DNA from: Rachycentron canadum | Taxonomy: Eukaryota; Chordata; Actinopteri; Carangiformes; Rachycentridae | NCBI GenBank assembly: GCA_038496675.1 | Contig: CM076659.1 | Coordinates: 15,267,715 to 15,331,714, forward strand | Length of the DNA stretch: 64,000 nucleotides | Direction of reading: 5' to 3' | Shown here: positions 28,647-40,900 of the stretch, in pieces | Layout: each line of letters opens with the position of its first letter | How positions within the stretch are numbered: the stretch's first letter is position 1 | Position numbers and translations under genes: made by a program | The notes under the pieces: model-generated | Databases searched by the model: none | Told to the model about the DNA's origin: nothing | Seen by the model: the letters and a program-made list of their open reading frames with translations, nothing else

Positions 28647-29086
28647 CTCTGTGTCTCTGAACAAAAATGCTCCCCAACAGCTTTGACCATGACAAAAAAA
28701 AATATATATATTTTATAAAAATTGTGAGCAGGAGCGCAGAGGTTAACAAAGTGGCAAAGAGGCGGGGGTTGGGAATGAGAGTTGACACATAAATGTAGGA
28801 GAGAACAAGAGAGGAGAGAGGAGCGCTTTTTGACAGCAGAGGCAAGAGGTCAGATGTAATCAGCACCTCTGTAATTCTCCTCAGCAAGTCAATTCTCTGT
28901 TTGTTTGTTTTTAATATTCTCTCTCCCCCCAGTCAGGGTGTGTAGTTTTGTGTGTGTCGGTGTAGGAGGGATCTGTTTCGGGGGGGAGGGAGGGAGCTGA
29001 GGAATTAGGAGATGAACGGCTGACTGTCAGATGGCAGGTGAGTGTGTGGTTAGCCTCCTTCCAGCACATGTTTTGGCCCTTCGTGG

Positions 29087-29112
29087 TTTTTTTTTTTGGG
29101 GGGGGGGGGGGG
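29087..29112 (+). repeat. T11-G15 homopolymer junction
   Basis: A T run (29087-29097) passes directly into 15 G (29098-29112). Long G runs can form G-quadruplexes and are error-prone in assembly. Confidence 0.9.
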
Positions 29113-30689
29113 TTGCAGAAGAGATGAACACTGGAACACTGGAATAAATTGGTATGTTTTTATCTGTGTGCAGTGGAGGGTGTTTGTTGTACAGTGGTGG
29201 TACAAAGGTTAAGAAGATGCCTGTGGTATAAAACATTTCAACACTTATTTTCTCTTTCTCTCTGGCCCTGTCAAACCCTTCCTGTTCTGTCAATCATTCC
29301 CGTTCCTGTGGTGATGGAGAGAATTGCATTAACATGAAAATAACACATTAGATATGCTTGAGTTTGTATGTTTGCCATATGGCTTACGTTATGTCTCATT
29401 CAGTGTGTCTGGTGTAACCCCAATCTGTGTGTGTGTGTGGGCAGGTTGGCACTGACCCAGATGAGTGGGTCTCCCTGTCCTTGTCACACACACATGCACA
29501 CACAGCTGTCTCCCTACCTGCCATATGACATATGACCCTTATGCTCACAAACAGCCCACAATAGACCAGCTTACTCTCCCATCAAGCACAGCTGGCTCAT
29601 GTGAATGTATGTGTGTGTTGGGTTGTGTGTATTCGCATGTTGAGCATTCAGAGAGCGTTGATGAGCTAACAACAGGGTTGATAATTGGACATGTCCGTCG
29701 AATAGACGCAAACAAGCGCTGTCCCCTCCCTACCGAGGAGCTATAAACATGTAAATGAGAACACCACCGCTCTCCTCCTTCTCTACGTCCTCGTTCGTCC
29801 TCTCCATTCCATCACTCATCACTACGTTCGCACAGCAATCAGCATGTGTTGGAGAAGAGGACATATTGTCTAGTTGGTCTTAGCAGGGACACTTGCTGAA
29901 TACGTAGGGAGCATGGTGCATTGTGATTAACACATCTGGCAGGGGACGATGCTCCTCTGGAAAGACATGAAGGTTATGGATGACTTAAGTTATAAACAAA
30001 CAAGAACAATCCTAGTTTTCTTTGCTTACAGTGCTCTAATTTCAATACACACTTAAGGATGCTGCTTAAAGGGAACCTAAAAGCCTTGTTTCATGAAGAT
30101 TATGTTCATGCACAACTACATGGTTTTGAAGGAAAAGTTTGAAGGAAACACTGTTTTTTTCCAGCCAGTGCTATATGTGTGTTCTTAAAAATGTTATTAT
30201 ATTATTACTGAGAAAACATAGAAAAGAAATGAAACACGTATGTTGTCAATGAACATATTGCAGAGTTCTGTATCAACATTTTTCAACTTTGAAGACAGAC
30301 TCACTGGAGACTGGTCCTTGTTATTGTGATCTCTAATCCTGTCTGCACATTTCTTTCAAAAACATTTTTTCATCTTGAATTAGTAGCATCATTTTTAACA
30401 AACATGGTTAAAATGGTGGTTAAAATGTTTTTGACATTGATGGAAAGGTCATGTTTTTTTGTGGTTAGAATATAAAATACATTGCTAAGCAGACAAATGC
30501 TTCTAGACAAATTACTATACATGCAAAGCAAAATCCAGCTCAGTGAATCTGGATGATCCTCTGTTCCTCTGATCCTCTGTTCAATGAATTTTACATCTTC
30601 CCCTCTGTTAAGAAACATGGGTTTTCAAAAATCACTTGCAGTAAGATGAAAATAAACTAACTCTTGGTTCCCTCCATAGCCTGGCATTT

Positions 30690-30870
30690 TATCTTGTCTG
30701 TATTCTTAATTGCTGCTATTGTAGGTCTATCACAGGGACATTTTGTATTGTGTGTGTAATATTCGCACATTTTAGTGCTCCGTTATTTTATTGTGTTTTA
30801 ATGTTTTCATGCTGCCTTGCTGCAAAAGAATTTCCGTTTGTGGGACAATAAGGACTTGAACTGACCTGGA
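30690..30870 (+). repeat. Probable LINE 3' tail
   Basis: tgctgcaaaagaatttccg, tgtgggacaataaggacttg and a degenerate gattcagttcagttc tail resemble the common fish LINE ending in which aatttcccc, gggatcaataaa and a short tandem tail follow each other. The family is not assigned. Confidence 0.5.
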
Positions 30871-33810
30871 CTGATTCAGTTCAGTTCAAATCCTTGAAAA
30901 TGGTGGAGACAAACAATTGAGTGACAGTCAAATCGGTCACACTCCAAGCCATTCACTCAGTCAAATTTCTCTTGTCTGTCTTTCTGTTATTTAGCAGTCT
31001 TTCAGTCAGTCAATCAGGTAGTTAGTCAAACAACATTTCAGTCAATCTAGAGTCAGTCATTTATCTTCCTGCTTCTCTGTAATAGGCAGTATTAGACTAA
31101 GTAGTGTTGACTAGCTGTGCTAGTAGCAGTGTTGCATTTACACAGAAAAGCTTCCATCAGTATCCATACAACACTAGCAATTGTGGCGTCTGGGAGGCCA
31201 CGGGAAAGGTAATTTGAGCAAAAGAAAATGACACCTTGGAAAAAAAAAGATCGAGCGGTGAAAAAGAGAAAGCAAGTAGAAAGAAAAGAAGAGAAAAATA
31301 CATGGTGATTTACGCAAAAGTCCAAATAACAGGGAATTGGCCACAGACACCTGACTGTGTTATTATATCACCATCAACAACGGCATGCTCCTCTGCCAGG
31401 GGGAAAGACGGCAAGAGGCTGGAAAGAAAGGAAAATAAAAAAAAAAAAAAAAAAAAAAAAAACAAAATGAGTGAAGATCTCCCCAACACAAACAAAAACC
31501 CCCAAACAAGTGTGTTTTCTTTTGGCTCGTGCAGCAAGTGCAAGGCTATCAATTCAACCCCCCTGGGGTTTTTTTTAAACGCCACCATTGCTTGGCTCTC
31601 ATTGTTGTCGTATTGTTTGTCAGGGTCCAGGCAGGGCCAGGCAGAGGAGGTGGTATCAAGAAGGAGAAGGGACAATTTGATGGATGTTTGTTGATATCTA
31701 GACCACTAGGGCTCTGATTGCCTAACATTAAACCAGCAATAACAGGCCAATCATCCCACTTACACCTCCACACGCCAAGCAGCCGAATTGGATCAAACTG
31801 GCTTTTTCTCTGTCACTTTCTCACTCATCCTCTCTCTCTCTCTCTGTCTCTCTCTCTCTCTCAGTCGATTCCTTGCTCTTTTCTCCTCTCTCCTGACATG
31901 CTTATTAGCTGATATTGATCCAGGCTGGTCAATTGTCAGCTCCTCTCATCCGCACCATATTGACGGCATAATCAGTGAGAGAGGAATGGAGGGAGAGACA
32001 GAGAGAGGTTGGGAGGGAGAGGATGATAGGCAGATGAAATTTTCTGACAGTGGGTAAATTATTGGCTGCTGGCTTGTTGACCCACAAAGCTACTCAAACC
32101 TCATGGACACACAGAAACGCACACACAGTCTCATTCATGAAAGCCAAGTTAATTTTGTGAGGGCATTTATACTTGAGAAATGTTTGACGTAAAAACCTTT
32201 GTTCATTTAATGTTCAGTTCATTATACTTTCACTTTCCAACCAAACTGGAGGTGAAAAAGGATTAACTTAAATCCACAATATATTTTATCTGCATGTTGT
32301 TAAACAAAACATAAAAAAAAAACTCCACAAGTAAAAGTAAAAAGTGTTGAATAAATCCCAATATCTTTATGTGATGTATAGTTGAGAGATATGTGATGGG
32401 TATAGGAGCTAGGTACCTAATGTTGTTGTGTCCAAAGCAGGTTTAGACTTGACGTTAAAGGGCCGAACCATTGTCATTGTCATTGTCTTTGATTTGTGTG
32501 CGTGGTGGGGGGTTTATTATAATTAAAAAATGAAATCTCATTTGACTACTGGAGTGTCACTTCACATATGCCACTTGTGTTGTGACTGTGTCATGGCCCC
32601 ATAGAGTCTCCCCTGACTACCCTGCCTCGCTGCCCAGCTTCAGGGCTCCATCTCTGGGGAGAGAAGCAGCTGGCATGGCCCCTCTCTCGCTGGAGGGCTG
32701 GCGCCCATCTCATATTCTCCCTAACGCCGTGGCAACACACACACACTTACAGAAAAACACACACTTGCACACGGCTCCTTCTGCACATTAAGTTTTAATC
32801 AGGCACTTAGCTGGGCATCTGTTACGGCTCTGTCCGCGTGGCGCGTTAAGGACCTGTCGCTGCAGGTTACAAGCCTAACAGATCCGCTGAGTGATAGACC
32901 CCTGCCCCACTTAGCAGCTGATGTCACAGCTGTATCTGCTTCGTCTGAGAAATCTGTCTAACTGCCTAGATGACCCCGAAATCGGAGAATTTCTGTGGCA
33001 CTTTTTCTCTGTGATTACTCAATGAAAAGATGATGCCACACAAGGCTGTCAGATACAGAAAATCTGAGTTGATACCCATGGTTAAGGGATGATTATTGCT
33101 TTTGTTTTAACCAGAGTGGTGTGGTGTGTTTACTGAAGATGATGTGCTGTTAATAGCCGATAAAGAAAAAAAGTGCATCCAATTTCTAACATAGCAGGGA
33201 TCAGTGAGTCAGTAGATGATTTTTGTAGCACACAATTTATATGCAGTGTTAACATGAAGGTCAGGAATGGTGGATGAGCCCGTGCCATGTCCAACAATCA
33301 CTGAAGGAGACTTCAGGCAGTGCCCCATCACTGACCTGCTGATAATGTGCTTTAACCTTTAGTCTTACCTTTACCTAACTTTAACCCAAGTGTTTTAGTT
33401 GCCTCATCCTGACCAAACCTGATCCGTACTGTAGCTGCCATACATAGATATTCTAGGAATAAGTTATAAAAGTTGGCGTTGAATCTTCTAGTATGTTGAA
33501 CATCCTATGTCATCCAATGTAGCAACATTCAAGGTTAGTTAGGGTTGAGTTGAAACATTTTAATTACTAGTCAGTATTAGTTATACAGCAAAGTAAGGGA
33601 GAGGCATGGCTTTTGTGTGTCGGTGCATAGAATGTCTTTTAGATATGTATGTGTGTTTCAAAGCATTCGCTAGACACCTAATGCATAAGGCTGTGTGTAG
33701 CAAAAGTGGTGGCTGGAGCTGGTCCTGCAGAATATTGTTCATTAGATTAATTTTTTTCATCATTTTAGATCAGATTACCAACCTTCCCACTTCATTTAAA
33801 TGTAAAAAGT

Positions 33811-33909
33811 TCTTTCTACATTTTTGTTGCCTTGCTCATTGAGGTAATGAGCAAGGCAACAAAAATGTAGAAAGAGCTGTACTGTGTTTGAGGTAAACAC
33901 AGTACAGCT
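33811..33909. repeat. Two adjacent perfect hairpins with identical GAGGT loops
   Basis: Arms 33811-33840 and 33846-33875 are perfect 30-bp reverse complements around the loop gaggt (33841-33845). They are followed directly by arms 33875-33889 and 33895-33909, perfect 15-bp complements around a second gaggt (33890-33894). Base 33875 is shared. No family of mobile element is recognised. The layout equals an original L-GAGGT-R with an inserted copy of L' R' and a second GAGGT, as expected from a replication template switch. Confidence 0.97.
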
Positions 33910-34463
33910 GAATCATGATAGAGATGTCATTGCTTTTGCAGAGAGTTGGTCAGAAACCAAGGTCGCTGCTGGTGGAGGAAGACCAAAGGTGAAGAGATCA
34001 CATAATTTCACTGAGAAATGGTGTCTTACATAAATAATAAAATACGAGACAAGACCAAGAGGGATGTTGTGAGTAAGGAGACGATAAGAAAGAGACAAAC
34101 ACAGAAGAAGAGACAGACATTGATAAACAGATGGTGCTGGGCCACCATAGCAGGTTCTCCATTGATCTAAGGAAACAACCTGCTTCTTCCCCAGACACAT
34201 ACACACACACACACACACACACTCTCTCTAACACACCGTATTGAGTGAGACATGTTATTGAATCTGACATGAGGAGGTTTGCAGCTACCATATGATTTGT
34301 GCGTGTCTGTGTGTGCATGCTCACCCAGCTCACACAGATTTGACCCCACAATATCTCAAAAAGGGCTCTCCTTGCTCACACACATGCTCCACAAAACCAC
34401 ACTGCACAAACGTCTCTCCTCATGCATCTGGTACACACACACATTTCCTATTCCCATCTGTCC

Positions 34464-34485
34464 AACACGCACGCACGCACGCGCG

Positions 34486-34536
<51 letters not shown>
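34464..34536 (+). repeat. Compound (ACGC)n(AC)n microsatellite
   Basis: acgcacgcacgcgcgcacgc followed by a long AC run. A shorter AC run is at 34200-34222. Confidence 0.95.
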
Positions 34537-34538
<2 letters not shown>

Positions 34539-35308
34539 TCCTCTGGGTTTTGAGGTGACAGTGACGTTGACAGTTTGAGCACGGGTTGGGTGTTTTTTTT
34601 TCTGCGACAAGTAAAATTAGCAGGCTGCCACCAATTCTTTCTTTCTTTCCTTGTGTTTTTTTTCCTTGCACGCCTGTCCACTCTCTCCCTCTCTCTCTTT
34701 CTCTGGATGCTCTGCTCAGTGGCCCGCCACATCGTTTCTCTTCCCTGTCACCATACACACATACATGCACACTGTTTCTCTCCACTGTCAGCCTCTCTGT
34801 GCTGCATGACGACTTAATAGCTCCCAGTGAGTGGATTTGAGCACTCTGCCTGTGTGTGTTTACATGCACTTGTCACGCCCGCAATATTCATATGGTGATG
34901 AGAAATATTCATTTCTGGAGGGGGAGAGGGAGGTGTAAGGTGGTGGTGGGAGGTGAGGAGGGAAGAACACTGCTGATGGGGACTTTATGGCGTTGCTGTC
35001 CTTCCTATGTACATGCTCTCAACTTGTCTTCATATATTTTGGCTCTGTTCCTTCTCTCTTCTCTCCTGCTATCTTTCAATTTCTCCCTCTTTCTTTCTAT
35101 TATTGAGCTCTTTTTTTTCTGGACCCACACACCCTTCAGTTTACAGCCACCAATTCCACTATACATTGTTTCTGCATTGCTCTATTAGCAACAACCAGTC
35201 TTCAACTGCTGCCACTGGAGCACAGAGGCATCACAGCCTTCACTTACTTGTGGTCAGTTTTGTTCTTTGTGTGTCCTTGTTTTAAATTATTTCCTGCATT
35301 GTTTAGAC

Positions 35309-35346
35309 CAGTGCTTCCCAAATGTTTTCATGTCAACGACCCCCGA
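35309..35346 (+). mobile_element. hAT-type transposon terminus (fragment)
   Basis: cagtgcttcccaaatgtttt followed by catgtcaacgacccccg resembles the terminal inverted repeat of hAT non-autonomous elements (CAGTGGTTCCCAACC...GACCCC). The matching opposite terminus (gggaagcactg) was not seen within the next 700 bases. The sequence at 35430-35520 (gcaatatgcaaaaagaatca and similar) looks like a second old repeat. Confidence 0.45.
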
Positions 35347-36594
35347 ATATCCACATTTTTCAGTTTTATTAGAATATCTATGAATTCGAAGGGAGTAAAA
35401 TCTCATCAATAGTAAAGTGCTTGGAGTAGAGCCGCGCAATATGCAAAAAGAATCATATTGTATTATTTTGGCAGATATTGCAATTACAATATGAGTCACC
35501 ATATCAATTGTAGCGGTGATTAATTAACTTGAGATAGCCACAAAGTCATGAGACTCATGAAGGAAGATCATTTTGGGCCTTTTGTGCTAACTGGTGCGAT
35601 AATGTGAGACACATTTATTATTATTTGCGAAATATTTTCTTTGATGCATGGTGAATTTAAATCGAATTATGATTTTTATATTTGACACAAGTGACAAGTT
35701 GATGTGGTTACATCAGTCTTGTACAGTAGGTTTTGCAAACCTCAAAATCTGAAGGACAATATGAACAAAGTGTTGGGAGTGTAACAAGAGAGTCCCCACA
35801 TTGATACCAGATTGGTAAAGAGAAGCTAACATGCAGAGCCAGAGAGAACATCAGTCAGATGTTGAGCTTCTGTGTTTCCTCTCCTTTCTGCTCCTCCTTC
35901 TCTGTCCCTTATAGTCGGGTGAGCGGCCGGTCTTGGCTGCCACTGGCCCGGGACTTATCTTGACACTGGAGCAGCAATCACAGGCCGTGAGATTAAGCGC
36001 TGTTTATTTTGTGTCAGTGTGTCCGCTACGACCCCAGGGCCAGAATGCAAACACACTCACATTCACACTCACAGACAGACAGAGGGATTCATTCACAGCC
36101 TTGCTCTCTCAATCACCACCCACCCCTGTTTAAAATGAATGGATGATATCTTGCCTTTCACTATTCACATCTCTGTTTCTCTCCCTCAGCAGTATGATGC
36201 TTAATCTCAGTGTTGCTCTGCTTTGTCTGATACGGGGCAGCACCAATGCATTTTTATTCTCTATCTTATATTGCTTTTTTATTGAGGGCCATGTGTGCCT
36301 CTGTTTGTGTGCGCATGTTTTTTTGTGTGGATTTATGTGGAAAAAGAGTTTGTCTCTTTGTGCTCTGCAAATTTAGACTGCACTGAGTGTGTATGGCCCT
36401 TTGTGTGTCAGCATGTATATTTAAGGTCTAAAGAGTAAATCTTCTCACTAACTAAGCAGCATCATCTGTAACCACTGGTGACCACCAAACCAGTGACAGG
36501 CCTCGCCTCCTCTGACTGACAGCTGACATTGTCCCGGCCCCTGCTGGTTACTCGTGGCAACAAATTGCTGTTTTTCTGGGTGGTGATGGGATGA

Positions 36595-36625
36595 GTGTGT
36601 GTGTGTGTGTGGGGGGGGGGGGGGG
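36595..36625 (+). repeat. (GT)n-G15 tract
   Basis: GT run (36595-36610) followed by 15 consecutive G (36611-36625). Another GT run lies at 36680-36702. Confidence 0.93.
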
Positions 36626-36867
36626 TGGCAGACAAATGAGGAGAGCTTATTCCTCCCACTCAATTACTGACCCTGACTGTGTGTGTGTGTGTGTGTGTGT
36701 GCACTTTTCCCCCCCTCCCACTCATCTCAAGGCTCTGACAGTTGACTATTGTCTGCCTGCCTCTGTCACTGATGTCACTTATCAAACAGAGCAAGTCAGT
36801 CCAACCCTACAACATTACTCCGGGAAGAAAGATAGAAAGGATAAACCAAAAAAATAGAAAGACATTG

Positions 36868-36868
<1 letters not shown>

Positions 36869-36916
<48 letters not shown>
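36869..36916 (+). repeat. (TG)24 microsatellite
   Basis: Uninterrupted TG run. Confidence 0.97.
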
Positions 36917-36917
<1 letters not shown>

Positions 36918-37502
36918 ATGTGATCATTAACACCATAGCATAGTAGTCCCAGGCATTACTAGTGCTTCAATTCCTACTATAATTTTGAGCTTTGCCACAT
37001 TTCTGATGTTGTTGAATATACTCACACTCAAAATGCTCCTCAAATTTTTTTTTGATGCGGTGCTGTCATAAATTGTACATTAATAAAAATCCTATTATTT
37101 TGACTGTGTTATAGTAAGGATAAATACTGGGTTTCCAATGAAATACTCTGACAACTTTTGGCCGATCATACACCATGTATGTTTTTCCTGGTTGAGTTGC
37201 TGTTTGTGAGATGATGTGAAGATAATTTCAACTACTCTGAATTATATGGACATGAACATTGTGACATGATGCTTTGATTAATGACAGTGAAGAAAATGTA
37301 TTATTTGATTGGTCATTCATTGTCACCTGCTGAGCCAAATCAGACAGAGCCTGATGCGTCTCATATTGGGATCAGTTTAGTTAATAGGTGACTGTTGCTT
37401 CGCTTCAATACGTGTGAAATTGGACTTTTATTTATTTATTTATTTTTTTTGCTGTGCAGGTTAATTTCATATTAGATAATATTCAGTTTTCAAAGAGAGC
37501 AA

Positions 37503-37585
37503 ATTCCGCACACTGCTCTTTCTCAGCATCACAATTCAGTGATCATCCTAACGTTTTGGTCTCTCTAGTCCAGACCTTCATCAGT
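37503..37585 (+). repeat. Possible interspersed-repeat fragment
   Basis: cctaacgttttggtctctct followed by agaccttcatcagtat resembles the AACGTTTCGGTCT...AGACCTTCATCAG motif seen in many vertebrate repeats. Too short for family assignment. Confidence 0.35.
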
Positions 37586-37874
37586 ATATTAAATAAAATT
37601 GAAAAAAAAATTCCTCTGTGAGCAGAAGCAGTCAGGCACGGTACCATGCTTTGACCTGGTGAGGGAAACTTTGCAAATATAATGTGAACACATACACAAA
37701 CAAACCCAAACTTCTTTGGAAACTGTGACAACGGAAACTTGAATATAAAACTTTCTTCCCAAGGAGCTAAGGCTATTTTTCATTTGACTTATCTGGTCAG
37801 ATTCTTGACTTGTCTTGGCACCTTCTCCAAGATCCAAGATAAATGCACAAATACACATATATATACTCATGGGG

Positions 37875-37877
<3 letters not shown>

Positions 37878-37924
<47 letters not shown>
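37878..37924 (+). repeat. (CA)n microsatellite
   Basis: Uninterrupted CA run, about 1 kb from the opposite-strand TG run at 36869-36916. Confidence 0.97.
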
Positions 37925-37926
<2 letters not shown>

Positions 37927-40900
37927 TATGGGAGCCATTTCAAATTCCAATCTCTGATATGAAATATTCATCACAACCTTCTGTGCCCAGTTGCAGTGCC
38001 ATGCTCTCTGTATGGTGCCTGGGTTTGATGTCAGACTAGTGATACACACACACACAATCTCACTCACACTAGGTGTTAAAGTATTCTTTCCTTGTTGTTG
38101 TCCCACCTCCTCTGCCCGTCTCTGTTTCTCTCTTTCACTCTGTTACTCTCATTTTTTCTCTCTTTTCATGCCCTGTCTTCCCTCCCCTTTTCTATCTTTT
38201 CTTCCTTCTTTCACTTTTACCTCAGGCCTCCTACACCAAAAAACACAGAAACACAGAAACAAAAATCTGACCTTGCCAGCTGCTTCCTCTATTTAATTTG
38301 TCAGGGAGGTGGGTGTCATACTGTACAAACAAACCATCATCTCAAACATATCTGTTTTGTGTATGGAAGACAGTAGTATGTCTTCTTAAATAAGAAAAAC
38401 ATTAAATTCAGAAATTAAAGTACATTCTTGTACAGTTAGTACCTTGTCAAAGTGTAAGTGTTCCCACTGTGACTCTGCTATTCAAAGAGGTGATACTCAA
38501 GACAAAAGGATCTCTTCAAAGAGCCTGATGAGCCATTCAGAAAATCAAAAAATGAAACAAGGCAAATTAATCAGTGGACAATTAAAAGAGCACTCCAATG
38601 AAAATATTTTTAATATCATATTCTCACCTCCTGTCTGCCTGAAAGATGGCTGAGAAGTTTGTACCTTGCTCCTTTGTGGAGGACAGAAGTTGTAGTCTGC
38701 TTTGATTCTACAACATGACAATTTGTTTAAATAATGACCCAGTCTCGCAGCCAAAAAAGTATCAAAATGTCAATTGAAACATCTGTAAAAATAACATGTT
38801 GGAAGGACAGAGTGTACGAGTCCATGAACTGTACCGTGACTGTGTCTTCAATGGGCACAATGCACTGGAGCTACTCTTATCTCAGTTCTTTTGTGGAAAC
38901 TGGCCTTCACTGCAGTTATAAATGAAACAATAAGTGACAGTTAATTGTTCAGAACAATTATTTAAAAATTGGTTGAAAAGGGAAAATATGGACCTTAAAC
39001 TTAAAAGACCTGCAAAACAAAATGGTCAAAACTCAATCCAAAATTTTAACAAAATCCATTCATCATTTATTCAATTATACTATGTGTAGAGACACTGGCC
39101 TCTGGGTCCATTGCTGTTTAGTATAATTCTGTTGGCCTATTAGTTCAAAAAGGGACCACAAACTCACAAGGGTTGAGAATTCAGTGTATCACGTTTTGTA
39201 CTTTTAAACTAAGAAGAATGTTGTGTCCATAAAGCAGAAACTGAATGATGAAGACATTCTCCTTTCTCTGACAGGCTCATCTGGCTACATTTACAGTGCA
39301 GGGGTGAATATTTCACTCCAAGTGAGCACTCATATGTACACACACATGTAGAGAAGGAGGTTTTGTGTGACACAATAAGTAATGGTCCATGGGGCCACAT
39401 CCATTTTGTTGTAGCATGGCGGCATGAGCACTGCTTTGTCAGCTTACACAATGGACACACTCTTAAGGGGGCACAGGCAACTTTCTGCAGATTATTTTTT
39501 TCCCTATGTTCCGTATTCCAGTTTGACTTCTTGCTTGCAGACACCTCCATCTTTAGTCACCATTATTGGCTTCCCATTGCCCTAGTAAAGGCCCTCCCTG
39601 CTTGGAAATTTGAAAAGAGACATGGGGGAAACAAGGAAATGACCCATGCTTAGCCACACAACCAGCTAACTGTGCTCACACAATCAGCATAGCATTACCA
39701 GGACTGTTGAATAGAACCATTATGGCTGCCTAGCCCTCAGGAACCAATGATCTGCCTATAGGCTTTATGGAGAGTGGAGGCCCTGCAGGGCTGCTGAGGG
39801 CCAAAGTGGAGGCCAGTGTGAGATCTGTTAGAAACTCCTCCAAGCTGCTGAGGGGAACATTTCTTTGTGCTGTTTCTGTCTTGCACTGGCCTGTCCTCCC
39901 TTGTCCTTCCTTTTTGTTGTGTGATTGTGTCCCTAATGCTCTTACCTTGAATAGAGTTGTGAAATTACTCAAGGCCCAGTACACACACATATTGCATGAC
40001 ACACAACTGTCAGTAAAAAGTATCTTTGTTGTGATATTATAGTGACATGCATAACTGAATCATGATCAGTCCATTTTTTTTTTCTGTGAGCACAATAGAT
40101 TTTTCCTTAGTAAAGATTACAGTTGAACAATGATTGCAGTATAGTTAATTAGTACAATAGATTACAGTTAAATCTCACCTATATATTCTTGAATGATGAC
40201 AAATGTTTGTCAAATATACATTAAAACTGCTTTGCATCAAGCCACCATACAAGATGGTTCCTATTTATCTGTTAATGTCGTCACATACACTTTCACTGAG
40301 ATAACTATAGAAAGAGATATTCATTTCAATCTGAATTTGATAAATTGTTATTATAGTTGGTCTGCTGCCAACTTAAAGTGTGTGTGCTGCACCTGGTGTG
40401 TTTCAGTGCCTCCCTGTGACTTTCATAGTGAAAACTTGTGTCGATCAGGTGTAAATTACATCTCACCAGTACCTGTAAATTGACATCTCTGGGGTTGGCA
40501 TGCAACAAGACTAGAAAAAGAAGATAATAACACTGAAAATACTGAAACCGAAATGACAAAAAAAAAAAAAAAAAAAATCATCAATTTCGCAAAGAATGGA
40601 AAAAATTTGGTGTTTGTCACAACAGTTAATTCAAAACTCATTTGAATTCAGAGACACTTCAGAACCATCAATAAAAATAACGAACGACCTCAAAATGAAC
40701 TTAAAAAAAAAACATAGGGAACTTAATTTACAACTTCACTTACACAAAGCAGGATGTTCAAAGCCATTACCAGTGAATGGCAGCTACTATTGCTTCTTTT
40801 AAAATCACACATATACTTGCCAAGGACAAAAAGCCACACATGGATGAGAAGAGAGAGACTTTTTGGAGCAACAGACAATTTTTTTCTGATTCACAAACAA

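Larger units (their letters stand above)
22348..33810. other. Non-coding, with scattered repeat fragments
   Basis: Contains the listed repeat fragments, a T run at 28617-28644, an A run at 31437-31460, a CT-rich piece at 31830-31862 and a degenerate (CAGT)n stretch at 30960-31070. 31690-31990 and 32590-32960 are unrepetitive, GC-richer blocks, possible regulatory elements. No exon was recognised. Confidence 0.5.

Noticed and set aside
31236..31694. 152-codon lysine-rich open frame
   Set aside because: Low-complexity purine and poly-A translation with no recognisable domain. The minus-strand frame over the same place is equally long.
33811..33909. Known microRNA precursor
   Set aside because: Loops of only five bases and completely perfect arms are unlike typical microRNA precursors, and neither arm contains a microRNA sequence I recognise.
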